Below are positions 25,652 through 36,524 of a stretch of DNA of 64,000 bases, in pieces (within the stretch, counting starts at the first letter, position 1; each line of letters opens with the position of its first letter). Both the position numbers and the translations under genes were made by a program. Under the pieces are notes generated by a model, which saw nothing but the letters and a program-made list of their open reading frames with translations, searched no databases and had not been told where the DNA came from. The stretch lies in NCBI RefSeq assembly GCF_017591425.1, contig NW_024465885.1:45627001-45691000 (forward strand), given 5' to 3'. Source of the DNA: Ochotona curzoniae. Taxonomy: Eukaryota; Chordata; Mammalia; Lagomorpha; Ochotonidae.

Positions 25652-25979
25652 CGGGCCCAGTGCGGTAACCTACTGGCTAAAGTTCTCGTCTTGAATGTGC
25701 TACGATCCAATATGGGCACCGGTTCATGTCTCAGCCGATCCACTTCCCTTCCAGTTCTTGCTTGTGGCCTGGAAAGGCAGTAGAGGATGGCCGAAAGATT
25801 TGGTACCCTGCACCCGTGTGGGAGACCAGGAAGAAGCTCCTGTCCCCTGGCTTTAGATTGGCTCAGCTCTGGCTATTGCAGCCACTTTGGAAGTGAACCA
25901 GTGGATGGAAGAGTTTTTCTGTCTGTATCTCCTTCTCTCTGTGTATCTGCCTTTCCAATAAAAGCAAATAACCCTTGAA
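25652..25979 (+). mobile_element. full-length C-type SINE
   Basis: A complete tRNA-derived element. It has a head at 25652 ('cgggcccagtgcggtaacc'), a diverged box B in 'ccggttcatgtctcagc', the body 'ggaaaggcagtagaggatgg', 'caccctgcacccgtgtgggag'-type wording, 'agcagccactttggaagtga'-type wording, and a tail 'gcctttccaataaaagc'. An 11-bp flanking duplication (aaatgttgggg at 25641-25651, aaatgtcgggg at 25980-25990) differs at one base. The element is of intermediate age and non-coding. Confidence 0.92.
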
Positions 25980-25990
25980 AAATGTCGGGG

Positions 25991-26871
25991 TGTCTGCTTC
26001 TTGGAGGTGCATGAGGTGATCTGGTTCTGTGCTAGTGCATCAGTTCTAGCCTTCTTTTGAAGAATGAATGGGGTGGGCAGCAGGCAGCAAGAGCAGAAGC
26101 AGGGGTCGGGGAGTCCATGAAGAGCTCCTAGCAGCATTGGAGAAGTCACTGCAGTGGTGCTGGGCAGGATGGAGTTGAGGGCAGCATTGATGTGGAGGCG
26201 TGGTGAGAGATGGGCACACCCTTACAATGTGTCACTCAAGTTAGACTACATTTGCTCACAGTTGATCAGACTGCCCTTGAGCTCGGCTTCCCACCTCTTC
26301 TTCCCAGCCTGAGTTGCTATCCTCCCCTTTTTAAAGCTCACTTCCCCTTCAATCTCTTTAAATGGATTCCTACCTCCTCACATACAAACACACCCCTTAG
26401 TGTACTTGTCCAGCTAAATATAATCCTCCCATGCTTAAACATGTCACAACACGACTCCCACATGCTCTTTGCATGTACAACTCTTGTGTTCTCCTTAAAG
26501 TACCACTAATTCACATGGGGGCCAAGGAACCATCTTCTGTACCACCTCATCGTGGCTGGTTCACAATCTACCACTGTAATTGTGCATACTCAAAACTAAC
26601 TGTGGATGACACAAGTGCTGGATAGCAATTGTGATGCCTTGTACAATCTTCTTTTAATTTGCATGACCCCACTTCTTTGAAGACCATTTCCTAACAACTC
26701 TACAAAACTTAAACATTGGATCTGTCCCTGGAGGGCTGCATTTGGCAACAGCACTGGTCGGAAACCTCCAAAGGCTTGGTAAGAGCTATGAGGAAGTACG
26801 CCATGTGTTCAATTAAGTCTTGTTACTCAAAGTAAATGGAGGTGCTTAAGCCAGCAGTCTTCAATTCTCAA
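25991..26871. other. unrecognised non-coding DNA
   Basis: The CT-rich part at 26270-26470 vaguely resembles the L2 3' region upstream of its terminus, but I could not align it with confidence. Confidence 0.35.
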
Positions 26872-26995
26872 TTGCTCTTAGGACTAGACTGTAAACTTTT
26901 TAAACATGGTTTATTCATCTCAGTGCCTGTAGCATGATACGTACCCAGGGCATAGTAGGTCTCCAGATTTGTAGATTAAGAGATAAATCACTACA
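26872..26995 (+). mobile_element. L2 LINE 3' end
   Basis: 'aggactagactgtaaacttt', 'ggtttattcatctcagtgcc' and 'gggcatagtaggtctccaga' follow the L2 order 'ctagactgtaagctcc', 'gttcatctctgtatcc' and 'ggcacatagtaggtgctcaa'. Confidence 0.6.
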
Positions 26996-27273
26996 TGAAC
27001 ACTGACCCTTCAAATGGGCCCACTGGCAAAGGAATGATACAGTGGTAGCAGCCACCATATGGTTAAGGGCACCCATTTAGAGGCAGGTGTCATGATGACA
27101 GCCCTACCTTTCCTTTGTCTACCCTGGTACAGTGTATGTGTTAAAGGAGTTTAGCAGGTAGATACAGATGTGAAGATGATGTGGCCTGTCACTTTCCAAA
27201 TGCCTTGTTACTTGTTTTCACTTGCAGTGACCATTTCCTTTCTATTATCTTCATACATCTTTTTTCTCATTTT

Positions 27274-27690
27274 TGTCGCTGTCCCGCAGCAATGGACTTG
27301 GTGCACGGAGCCGATAATAACACACATGAACTCTGACTGATGGTCAAAAGCCGAAGTTTATTAGTGGCATCAGAGTTTATACACTGAGGGTCATATGGGT
27401 TAAGGGAGGAAGTATCGAGCTTATCAACAAAACCCATCCACTGTTTCTATACTCTTGTTTGGAATTCCTTTGGTTTTGTATATTCCACTAAGTGTTGTCA
27501 TTCACATGCTGCCCACTCAACTCTTCTCATACAAATGATATCCAATCAGTTATACAAAAGGTATCCATTCGGTTGCTCTCATACAAATATTATCCAATCA
27601 ATTGAAATCCTGCGCTCGCTGACCTTCTAGGGTCACAATGTCCTCCTATAATTTTGCCTCTTTCCGTCTCATTGTCAGGAACCTCCTGCT
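27274..27690 (-). mobile_element. retroviral LTR (probably solo or truncated), minus strand
   Basis: On the minus strand the 3' end reads '...ccattgctgcgggacagcgaca', ending in CA at 27274. Upstream is an AATAAA polyadenylation signal (plus-strand tttatt, 27357-27362) and then TATA-like blocks near 27379 and 27478. The upstream part carries three short repeats with ATTGG (CCAAT) boxes, listed separately. No primer-binding site or gag-like frame is seen beside it at 27200-27273. A purine-rich tract on the minus strand at about 27729-27765 could be a polypurine tract, in which case the LTR would run to about 27727. I found no convincing target duplication. The 5' boundary is approximate and the virus class (ERV2/ERVK-like by look) is inference. 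Confidence 0.6.
27524..27605 (-). repeat. three short CCAAT-containing repeats inside the LTR
   Basis: Plus-strand units begin at about 27529 (atacaaatgatatccaatca), 27552 (atacaaaaggtatccattcg) and 27581 (atacaaatattatccaatca). Two of the three keep an intact CCAAT box, and the middle one reads CCATT. Positions in the U3-like part of the LTR suggest a duplicated enhancer or promoter module. Confidence 0.75.
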
Positions 27691-29395
27691 CTCCTTATTG
27701 GAGTAGGATAGGAAGGAACACCAAGCATGTTTTCTCCCTCTGCTTCCTTCTTTTCTATTTTAAAGGTTTCAGTTGTTTCCATTTATCAATATCAGGATTA
27801 TGTCTATGTTGGCATTAATTCATAGTGTCTCCATTTATGGTATTTTAGCCTGTTAGCCACATTTCAAGAGTGAAGTTAACATGATGAAGCCGGGAAGGAG
27901 ATGACACAGGTAGGAGCCATGTGACTCATGTCTTGGTTAAACCCAAGTTTTTGGTTTAGGTTTGCTGCCACCTCTGAACAAAGTACTTGCCTCTTCTTTG
28001 TTTCGTTATGGAGATGGGAGGAGGGGGTTCCTCTGACTTTCTGCAACTGTCTACTTAGGTGGGCATTAATAATTCAGGACACAAGCGCCCTTCCTGAAAG
28101 CTCAGGTGAGGGCAAAGGACTCAGCACCAGGCCAACTGCCCATTTGCTCTGGGCTGTAAGCGCTGTAGAGATTATATGAGGCTCCTGGCTGGCCAGATTT
28201 CAGCTGTACTTGGAGAGGGGAGTGGGAAGCATTGACTTTGGCGCTGAGATCTGCTTCTGTTTTCTTTCTTTAGCTACTTACCAGCTTCCCTCAATCTAGG
28301 AGCACACCAGAGGCCTCATCTGGGGTGGAGGCCCCATGACCATGATAAGCAGCAGTGTGAGGCCCAGGGAATGGTCCCAGCACAGCCACAGACCCAGGCT
28401 CCTTCAACCCTCCCAGGTAAGGAAATTCTGAATTCATTCTTCAGCTGTGTAAAAATTTATGAGAAACTGAAAGATCCAAATGTGGCTATGCCCAAGGCAG
28501 CCTCAGAATCTGAGTGACAGTAACTTAGGAGGTCTGGAAGGAGGCTGAGATCTGCTCTCACCCGTAAGGTGTGTGCCAGGGTCACAGCTTTGGCTGTCTC
28601 CATAATCATGTACGTCACGCCTCATCCTTCTCAAGAGGCTATTCTTGGTTGCACTGTGGAGTCTGGCCTCCCCAGGGACTCCTCCAGCACGCTTGTTAGG
28701 TGAGTGATTTCTCTTTAAGAACATGACCTAACTGATCAGAGACATCGCTGAGGATTGCTAGCTCCACTTGTGAGAAAGGATTCCTACTTCCCAAATTGGG
28801 AACTTAGCAGCATTCATCGTACCTGGCACGCTTCCCAAATCCTACATAACTTACTTCCTGCCCTCTTGGGAGGCCAACTTCCATTTTTAAAGGACTCCAG
28901 GGAAGACTCGCGGACCTTCTTGGATATTAAAATCCCCCATGCAGCAATTCTAACTTTCATAACCACCTTCTCACACCTCCCAACATGCATACCACATCCT
29001 AAGGATCTTCTTCCATTTTGTGTCCCCTAAACAATCCATGGTAGGTCATTTAAATGGGCTCAATTTCCTAATATAAACATGTTTAAGAACTCCAAGACAG
29101 TTTTGCAGTCGTGTTTGTAGCAGTAGAACCTGTGCCCTCTTTTTTTAGTTGCATAACTCCACTTTTCCTGTCTCCATATTTGTTAGTCCAATTTGTTCTT
29201 CGAACTTCTGCCAATGGGCTCTTCCCTCTGCATAGTTCTGATCAAGCTACTCCCAGCTCATTTGCCCTGGCTCCTACTAAGATTATATGGGATCTTTCTG
29301 TTGACTGATGAAACTTCATGGCAGATCTCTCTCAGGGACTGAATCTTTGACTTACAGACCTTCTCACAGCAAGCTCCTGGATCTACTATTTCATT
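27691..29395. other. unrecognised non-coding DNA
   Basis: No gene or named repeat assigned. The CT-rich 29140-29300 patch has a loose L2-like character. Open frames of 65-91 codons are isolated and unremarkable. Confidence 0.35.
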
Positions 29396-29408
29396 CTAAC
29401 ATCCTTGT
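29396..29408 (+). repeat. 13-bp target-site duplication, left copy
   Basis: 'ctaacatccttgt' is identical to the copy at 29739-29751, on the other side of the SINE. Confidence 0.95.
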
Positions 29409-29738
29409 CTTTTTTTTTAAAGATTTATTTTTATTAATTTTTTTGTTGGAAAGGTGGATATACAGAGAGGAGAGACAGGAGGAAGATCTTCCATCCGATG
29501 ATTTACTCCCCAAGTGAGCGTAACGGCCAATGCTATGCCGATCCGAAGCCAGGAAACTCTTCCGGGTCTCCCACGCGGGTGCAGGGTTCCAAAGCTTTGG
29601 GCCGTCCTCGACTGCTTTCCCAGGCCACAGGCAGGGAGCTGGAAGGGAAGCGGGGCTGCCGGGATAGAACTGGCGCCCATATGGGATCCCGGGCATGCAA
29701 GGCGAGGACCTTAACCACTTGCGCCACCGCGCCGGGCC
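29409..29738 (-). mobile_element. young, full-length C-type SINE (pika-like subtype)
   Basis: Reads antisense from an oligo-T tail (29409-29418, then 'aaagatttatttttatt') to a tRNA-like head ending 'gcgccaccgcgccgggcc' at 29738. On the minus strand box A lies in the complement of 29710-29726 and box B (GTTCTATCCC) is the complement of 29661-29670. Body landmarks are 'aaagctttgggccgtcctcg' and 'ccaatgctatgccgatccga'. It is flanked by perfect 13-bp duplications, shows little decay, and is the most GC-rich stretch around. All overlapping open frames of 66-101 codons are SINE sequence, not genes. Confidence 0.97.
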
Positions 29739-29751
29739 CTAACATCCTTGT
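29739..29751 (+). repeat. 13-bp target-site duplication, right copy
   Basis: Identical to 29396-29408, which shows L1-mediated insertion of the SINE and fixes its ends exactly. Confidence 0.95.
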
Positions 29752-30089
29752 GTTACTATTCTGTCCTTAAGCAGTAAGCAGATCCTCTGTTTGTCCATTT
29801 CTATGTACCAAAATTTTATCTATCTTATCTAATCTCAGGAGTTGTGTAAAGCTGGTGGAAGACATACCAAATAGAGGAAACAACAGGAGCAAAGGAAACA
29901 CAAAGGAACTATTAGAGTATCTGCTAACAGATAGCAGGGAAGAGACCAAAAGAAGATGCTAGGGAGACCTCAGCACGAACTGTTTTGTTGGCCTGTTTTA
30001 CCTTACTCACCTAAAATTCTACAAAGTGAGTTTTGATGTCATCAAATGAAGACAGCAAGACACAGAACAACCCAGTCCCATTAGCACAG

Positions 30090-30165
30090 CTCACAGGTTT
30101 GAAGAGCCCAGCTTTGCAAACAGGAAACTGAGTCACAGGACCTGACACTGCATGGCTAGTCCTTT
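30090..30165 (-). mobile_element. MIR SINE fragment, antisense
   Basis: 'tttgcaaacaggaaactgag' and 'tcacaggacctgacactgca' match the antisense MIR wording 'acagatgaggaaactgaggc' and 'caaggtcacacagc'. Confidence 0.45.
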
Positions 30166-30214
30166 TCAGTTCACACTACGCTTAGTGAAAAGGCCAAGAT
30201 GTCATCCAATGTGA

Positions 30215-30308
30215 AGTAAGCCAGGTCCAAGTCTGACTCAGCCTCAAACTCTTGTGCAATCCTGATTGGTTCCCTAGATTTCCTGGGTTTTCGATTTCTC
30301 CATCTGTA
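30215..30308 (+). mobile_element. MIR SINE fragment
   Basis: 'aagccaggtccaagtctga', 'ctcttgtgcaatcctgat' and 'gggttttcgatttctccatc' are MIR-like, ending in the 'tttcctcatctgtaa' region at about 30305, immediately before the MER20-like element. Confidence 0.45.
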
Positions 30309-30533
30309 GCAGTGTTTCTCAGAGGGAGGTGATTTTGTGCTCCCCACCCAATCTCCCATCATCCACATATTTGGCAATGTCTAGACACATTTTTAGTTGA
30401 TTTATTAGGGGCAGCAGAGGGTTTGAGCTACTGGCTCCTGGTGAGTAGAAACCAGGGACACTGATCAACACCGTGCAGGGACAGAGGATGATGTGCCGAA
30501 GGTCAATGGCATTGAGGTTGAGGAAGCCCACTG
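30309..30533 (+). mobile_element. MER20-like hAT-Charlie DNA transposon
   Basis: It starts 'gcagtgtttctcagaggga' and continues 'atatttggcaatgtctagac', 'acatttttagttgatttatt', 'ggctcctggtgagtagaaac' and 'gtcaatggcattgaggttga', ending 'ggaagcccactg'. Ends are imperfect inverted repeats (cagtgtttctca and ttgaggaagcccactg). MER20 is a non-autonomous eutherian hAT element of about 220 bp, and this copy is close to full length. The 133-codon frame starting in it is not a gene. Confidence 0.8.
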
Positions 30534-31487
30534 TAGGAGGTGGGCGGCGTAACCTGCACACACAGCCAGCCTCGCTCATCACTCTAAACAGTGCAGGAGT
30601 GAATCTTCACAGAACTCCCTTGGTAGCTGCCATTGGCTTAAATTTCGGAGTCTCTAAGGAGACCCAGACCTCTTGGCTGAATCTCCTCTGCATCTGCTTC
30701 AATGAGATGATCTGTTTCTGCCAGGAACCCCACAGTTGCTTACACATTAAATCCCACAGTCACACAGCTCCCTGGCTTGAAGGCAGTGGCTCTTCCACTC
30801 CTAGCGTGCTGGGTTGTTTCCCCCTGGAATCTGTACCTCCTTCCCCTGTCTGGGTTTCATCGCCTCGCCTGTAGCTGGCATTGCCTCTGACAGCTGGGGC
30901 TTTCCAAGAAGCCAACCCCAGATGAACAGTGCCCACAGGGCCCCACCGAGCTCCCTGGCCTGCCCTCGGCCCTGAGCAAGACACTCAGGCATTTCTGCTC
31001 TGCCTAAAGCTAGTCCTTCTTTAGCCGGTTATCTTTATTTACTTTGAAAATCATTTCCTCTCTGTTCCTCCACTTTGCTTTGAGCCTGATTGCGTTCTCA
31101 GTTCTCCGACTTTCTGTTTATTTCTACTTCTCATTTTCCACATTGATCGGATGCCCTGGAAATAGAGCAGGAACAGTCTGTTCCCTGTAATATTTGGTTA
31201 CGCTTAATATTTCTCAGCAAAATGCAGCCTTGGAACACCAAGCAGTGAAAATCCAGGCCCAGGCTGCTTACACTGGACACCAGCTTCAGCCCAGATTCAA
31301 GTTCCTCTTGGATCTAGTCCTACCTTAAAGGGAAATCACAGCCTGGCTCAAGTGGAAAGGCTCCTGTCTGGCAAACTGCCAGGCATCCCAACAGAAAGTG
31401 ATTCTTTCAAACCAGTGAGTGCCTACAACTTTCTCGGCACTTGGCTGAACAAAGATAAGGCACCCTGGGAAAGGCATGCAATGGTGC
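30534..31487. other. unrecognised, moderately GC-rich DNA
   Basis: No gene recognised. Overlapping minus-strand frames at 30760-30992 are chance. Confidence 0.35.
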
Positions 31488-31530
31488 TTCCAAAAAAAGT
31501 TCATAGGAAAAAAAATGCAATTGAGTGATA
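31488..31530 (+). repeat. lagomorph dispersed repeat, left part
   Basis: 'gtgcttccaaaaaaagttca' then 'taggaaaaaaaatgcaattg' is the start of the unnamed dispersed repeat seen best at 40683-40880. The matching right part is at about 31900-32000, with a C-SINE in between, as if the SINE landed inside it. Confidence 0.55.
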
Positions 31531-31536
31531 CATTTT

Positions 31537-31790
31537 TTTTTTTGGAGCATCAGCTAGTTTATTCCCCAAATGCCTGAAATGATGAAAATTGAGCCATGGC
31601 CCAAGCCGGGATGAAGGAAGTCAATCCAGGGCTCCCATTGGTGGCAGGGACTCAATGACTTGAGCCATCACTGTCTTCTCCCTGGGGTAGCATCAGTGGA
31701 CAGCTGGAGCCAGTCGTCAGGGCTGGGAGCTGACCCGGGTACCCTGATGTAAGATGCAGCCATCTCAACTATCAGGTTGAGCACTCCATG
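31537..31790 (-). mobile_element. old C-type SINE, antisense
   Basis: Starts with a T run (31531-31541). Body wording is 'gccatggcccaagccgggat', 'gtcaatccagggctcccatt', 'ggtggcagggactcaatgac', 'ttgagccatcactgtcttct', 'cagggctgggagctgacccg' and 'gggtaccctgatgtaagatg'. This is the usual antisense order of C elements (a 'gtctcccacatgggtggcagggac' block, 'gggccat', 'gcattagcagggagctgga'). It is much more diverged than the copy at 29409. Confidence 0.85.
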
Positions 31791-31797
31791 TTTTAAT

Positions 31798-31900
31798 AAC
31801 TCTCTTCCTTCCTGCCTGCCTGACTTCCTTCCTTCACTCATTCTTTCTTTCCGTCCTTCCCTCCTTATTTTTCTCTTTTATTACTTTCTTTCTTGATAGA
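31798..31900 (+). repeat. TTCC/TTTC pyrimidine-rich tract
   Basis: Interrupted (TTCC)n and (TTTC)n run with a short CCTG patch. It gives mirror-symmetric polypyrimidine DNA. Confidence 0.75.
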
Positions 31901-32000
31901 AAAAAAAAACTTTTGATGTGCATAGATTTCAATTTATTGGCACAAACATCTTTTATTTTGACTTTTCTACAAACATTTTGAAGTACTTCCATCACAGCAG
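31900..32000 (-). repeat. lagomorph dispersed repeat, right part
   Basis: 'gtgcatagatttcaatttat', 'tggcacaaacatcttttatt' and 'ctacaaacattttgaagtac' correspond to the reverse half of the copy at 40683-40880. Confidence 0.6.
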
Positions 32001-32020
32001 TGTTTTGTTTTGTTTTGTTT
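32001..32020 (+). repeat. (TGTTT)4 simple repeat
   Basis: Four copies of a 5-bp unit. Confidence 0.9.
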
Positions 32021-32309
32021 CCCTAACCCAGGCATTGTCATCCGTCCTGACATGCCTAGTTTTCTCTGAGGCCTCTTCGTGATTTATGGGATCTGAACTG
32101 AACACTCAAGAGCTATGGTAGCTGTTTGGTGAGCTGATGCCAGCTTTCTCCAGGGCTCTACTGCCTGCATCACAGACAACTCTGAGGCATCTGGGTGCTA
32201 ATGGGTATGAAACGCATTTAAGGAAAGCATCGGCCAGGAACCATTGACTTAAATACAGGGTCTCCTGGGACACCCGATCCCCCTGGGTTCACCTTCTCCG
32301 CATCCAATT

Positions 32310-32560
32310 TGGCTCTTGTCCATTGCTGTAAGAGAACACCTGAGACTAGATGGTTTAAGGGAGTGGCAGTGTGTTGGCTCACAGCTCTGCAGGCTCAGAG
32401 TCTAAGAGCCTGGTGGCAGCTTCTGGTTATCTTCAATGGAAAGATCCACTTTCTTAGACTAAAATCTCAGATTGTTTAGGACTCCACAGCACTCCCTCTT
32501 GGAGGCTTCAGAAGCAGTCTCCTTGCCTTGGAAAATACCATCAGGAGGCATGACCAGAAC
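32310..32560 (-). mobile_element. MaLR-type LTR, antisense
   Basis: 'cattgctgtaagagaacacc', 'tgagactagatggtttaagg' and 'gctcacagctctgcaggctc' match the reverse of MLT1/MST LTR ends ('gagactgggtaatttataaag', 'ctcacagttctgcaggc'). The remaining part is heavily decayed. Confidence 0.55.
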
Positions 32561-35090
32561 ACCCATGTATTATAGTATTCACAAAGGCAATCCAAAGTCT
32601 TGCTCATACTCATCAGTATGTCCCACCTTGGAGTTCCTCTTAGGGGGCAAAGCTATATTTTGTTGTGTGGTTTTCAAAAAACAGAAAAATACATAAGAAG
32701 ACACTGAAAGCCCTAAAACAAGTAACCATTTGTTTTTTGTGGTAAACTTGTCCTTACTGCTTACCAAACAGAATGTGGATAACCAATGTCAGCATGGGAC
32801 AAACTGCACTAGGGTGTGTCTGAAATAGGAAGAAATTTATATTGGAAGTAAGTCCTGTGAGGAACACAGTAGGCCATCACACATTCAAAGATACCAGACC
32901 CCTATCTTGGCCCTGCTGTCTTCCACTGAGCTGAAAATTTTCAATTACAAGCATTAGCAAAAACTATCTTTACCCCAACCTGGGACCCTTTGTCTGCTGG
33001 GCCAGCCACTAGATCTGTGTCATGTGGAGAGGGTTGGGACTAATGGAGAACTTGCAAGTCACTTCTAACAAATGAGAGGGATTGGGCAAGGGAACCATCA
33101 AGGAGGTAGAGAGAATGGAGACAGGGGAGCCTGTGCCGCAAGAGTGGGGAAAGGGAGGCCAATGTCACAAACAAGGGGATTAGCAAGCAAGGCCCTTTGA
33201 AAAGATGCTTGAGAAATCTCTCTGGAAATCTGCTTGGCTGTAATTTTCTCTTCTCCAAACCAGAGAATGGGAACTCTATCCATGCCCAGTTTTGCACCTA
33301 AATGTGTTTCTCTGGAGGCAGGGCCTGGTTGAGATGGGCTGCATTGCGAAGTCTGTTGTATTCTGTTTCTGCACATCACTCCTCTGCTCATGAAGATGCT
33401 CTGTAGTTCCTCCCGAAGACAAGAGTTCTCACCAACAATCAGGAGCCAGCACGTGCAGAGCAGAAAAATCAAAGGGAAGGGGGAACCTTTCCTCAGGCAA
33501 GTATTTAACATCCTCCAGAAGACCCTTTGATAAATAGAAGAGCTTCTTTCAGATTAAGTTATTTGGGAAGGATGAACATTATTAATCAGAAAAGCATCAG
33601 AATAACTCAAGCACATTGTGGTTTGTTTGATTCAAAAGTGAATTTAAGCTTCTGTCCATAACAGGTTGTTATAGGATTAAGATTTAAGTAACAATCACAG
33701 ACACCTGAAAAAGTCTTTCTCAGAAGAGTTTCTTTATAATTAAAGTTCCCCCTTGGGCCTCTAGAAGGTTCTATGTCATCTCTAGTAATTAGAACTGGAG
33801 ATGAGAAAGACAAAGGCTGCTCAGATAGCTAGAAATCACACTCTTTTGAACTACATGCTTATCTGTAACTGAGATGTTTTCTGTGCTGAGTTGCTGGTGG
33901 TATGTGGATGCAAATGCCGAGTTTAATCTTGGGGTCCCAGCACTCTTAGAAATACAGGCATTGCTGAGAAGTGGCACCATGGACACATTTGAATTTCTCT
34001 CCACTTTTTGTGTGCTGGTTATGCCTGGGAAGACATGTTTAACGGGAGGGAGGGAAAGGTAGATCATTGGGTTGGTTTGGTGATACGGAGTGGGACTGGA
34101 GGTCATTCTATACCAAGAGAGAATCTGCAGCACCGGAACAAGCAAGGGGAGTCTCCTTCTCCACTGACCTGCCTCCTCATTTTGTCATTTTCCATCCAGC
34201 TGTGTCCATGACCAAGGTGATGACCCACCCCTGTCCAAAGAAGGCAAAGGCATCACAGAAGGCAAATAGTCATGCCTTTGTCTTTGAAGCCATGTCTTTC
34301 AGCCCCTTTGTACCTTGATGTCAAATGTTGCCTGAAACAAATGAGTGGTTGAAAGGATGGGCTTCAATTATTTCATTTTGTGAAGGTTAAAAAGGTTCTT
34401 GTAAATGACTGATGCAAATCCTGGAAACCCGGTTAAAACAACTGGGTACCAGATGGCAAAGGAAAGTGGCTTACTGTAAAGTGTTACAGAGCAGGAACTC
34501 ATTTACAAGAAGCAATTACACAAACAGCCCTGAGAATCCAAGAGCCCATAAAGGGCAGCTGGGGCAGAGGCACCGTTTCATTACACGTGTGATTTCCTGT
34601 GTTCACACAGAAGCCTTACCTGTGGCCCTTCCAAAGGATTGCAGGAGAAGCTGAGCTGTCACAAAGCACAGAGCTACACTCTGGACAGACGCACCGCCTA
34701 ACAGAGCTTTCTAACAAGAGAAAATAAAGCAAAATAAGGAAAGCAAGCATTGTCATTGTCAGTGTTCTGCGTGGGGAGAAGGGGCACTTTGCCTCAGGTG
34801 GAGAGAACAGGAGAAAAGTCCCTTATCCTTTGGGATGCCCTTTCCCTCACAATGATTCTTTGCATCGACAGTAAGCATGTTTCACATAATTATTTATGTC
34901 CATTCGCAAGTAAGTCTTGTCTTATGTGTAGATGCTGTGTGTGGATCATATGCAACAATGAGAGAGCAAGTGCTAGAGCCTGTGAAACTGTGAACTGTCC
35001 CGCTGACTGTTTCAACGGCCCTGGCCCAAGTCCCTGCCTCCCTGTGCTGTGACCTTATCAAGATTATTTTTCTGTCTTATCTCACTCTGG
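32561..35090. other. unrecognised, mostly unique DNA
   Basis: About 2.5 kb with no gene or named repeat. Minus-strand frames at 33040-33511 (85 and 137 codons) overlap each other out of phase and look like chance. Confidence 0.4.
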
Positions 35091-35094
35091 CTAG

Positions 35095-35290
35095 ACTGGG
35101 CTGGGCTTCCCACATGGTTATCAACTTGACTGTGATCTGTGCTCCCAAGAAACTGTACATCCACCCTAACACAGTCCTAGGGCAGGTGGTGGCATGTACT
35201 AGTACAGGTGAGCCTTCCTTTTTTATCCCATATACACCTGTCCTTCGGGTGATTCCCTCCAACAGAGCTTTTCTGAATATACAGACAAGA
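35095..35290 (+). other. possible ancient LTR-like fragment
   Basis: 'tggttatcaacttgactgtg' and 'ctaacacagtcctagggca' loosely resemble the first half of the repeat seen at 39605-39905. Evidence is weak. Confidence 0.2.
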
Positions 35291-35578
35291 ATGAAGGTAG
35301 CAGGTTACCAGGGCAGTGAGAGGAACATCTGTGCAGGTGGTATTTCAGAAAAGTGTAGTAAATGTATGCACGATCATGCATGATGTCTGCTGGCAAGTTT
35401 AAATTCTGGGGAAATGGGGTTAGAAACCAGTCCACCATCCTGGCACTGACACACTGTCTGCTCCCTGATGGAGATGGGGTGGCTCCAGAGCCCTCAAGGC
35501 ATAGTGAAATGGAGCTGGAAGGTCAGTACCAGAAGGAATATGACTGAGAAATGCTTCTGCTCCCCAAACATCCACCAA
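35291..35578. other. unrecognised non-coding DNA
   Basis: Nothing recognised. Confidence 0.35.
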
Positions 35579-35579
35579 G

Positions 35580-35955
35580 TAATGAATGAACAAATGTGGT
35601 ATATCTAAGCAATGAACTATTATTTAAAAGGAAAGAGCGTGCAGTACTATTTGATGCTACTACATGGGTGACACAGGAAACACCGTGCTGTGTGGAAGAA
35701 ACTGGGCCATATGTTTGTAAGATCTACATCTTACGAATGTGTCCAATGGCAAATCTATATGTGGTTGTCAGGAACTGGGCAGAATGGGCGACTAAGATGC
35801 TAAAGGATTTGGGATATATTTCTAAGGTGATAACGAAAGAATTATTTGTGGCTGAGCAATTTCACAAACATGCTAAAAATCACTGAATTACATGTTTCCA
35901 AAGGCTGATATATGAAGTTATGAAATACGGTTGGTATCTGAATAAATACAGAAAG
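35580..35955 (+). mobile_element. ancient L1 (L1M-type) 3' end
   Basis: The order is 'aatgtggtatatctaagcaa', 'tgaactattatttaaaagga', 'gatgctactacatgggtgac', 'atatgtggttgtcaggaact' and 'atgctaaaaatcactgaatt'. It parallels the L1 3' region ('aatgtggtatatccatacaatggaatatta', 'atgctacaacatggatgaac', 'gtggttgccaggggctggg', 'actaaaaaccactgaattg'). The 96-codon frame at 35596-35886 is this fossil and not a separate gene. Confidence 0.8.
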
Positions 35956-36520
35956 GTGATGGTTCTGCTCCACAGGGTAAAGGCCTCCATACCCATTTAG
36001 AGGCCACTGTGTCTATTACAAAGACGTACTGTGTCTATTCCATTTCTCAAAAAGCTTCCTAACATTTTCAAAGGCATATTTAGCACTGAGTTAAGTGAAT
36101 ATCATTATACCCCTGAGGAGACACACCCTTGAGTATTGCAAAAACAGATTTAAGTTTCTGCTCCACATTCAACGGAGTGTGGGAGGTGAGTAGGAATGAG
36201 AGACATCCCTCTGGAGCAGATCCGGCGGACAGAAGCTGGACTTCCTCAGGACAGCCTAGCCAGGATGACTCTCGTGTCAGAGCCCTTGTATTCTCTCCAT
36301 TCCAACAACTCTGAACTCAACTTTCTTAAGATAACTGGAGCTGACAGATGCAAATCATTCCTCCGGACTGGCCTCCATGAGCCCAGCAGCTGAGCGCTCA
36401 CTTGCTGGAAAAATGGAACATCCTTTCTGGTCTGTCTCTCTTAGCTGCCATGATCACACCTCCTTAGCCCCCAGAGCTGACTTGTGCCTCCTTAGATCTG
36501 AGAACCATCCTTGCATTTGA
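35956..36520. other. unrecognised non-coding DNA
   Basis: Nothing recognised. Confidence 0.35.
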
Positions 36521-36524
36521 TCCA

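Noticed and set aside
29391..29770. Seven overlapping frames of 66-101 codons
   Set aside because: They are the young SINE read in several frames and on both strands.
30473..30874. 133-codon plus-strand frame
   Set aside because: It starts within the MER20-like element and runs into unrelated unique DNA, so it cannot be an intact gene.
33098..33511. 137-codon minus-strand frame
   Set aside because: It overlaps another minus frame out of phase, has no recognisable motif, and has no promoter or CpG-island context.
35596..35886. 96-codon plus-strand frame
   Set aside because: It lies wholly in an L1 3' non-coding fossil.
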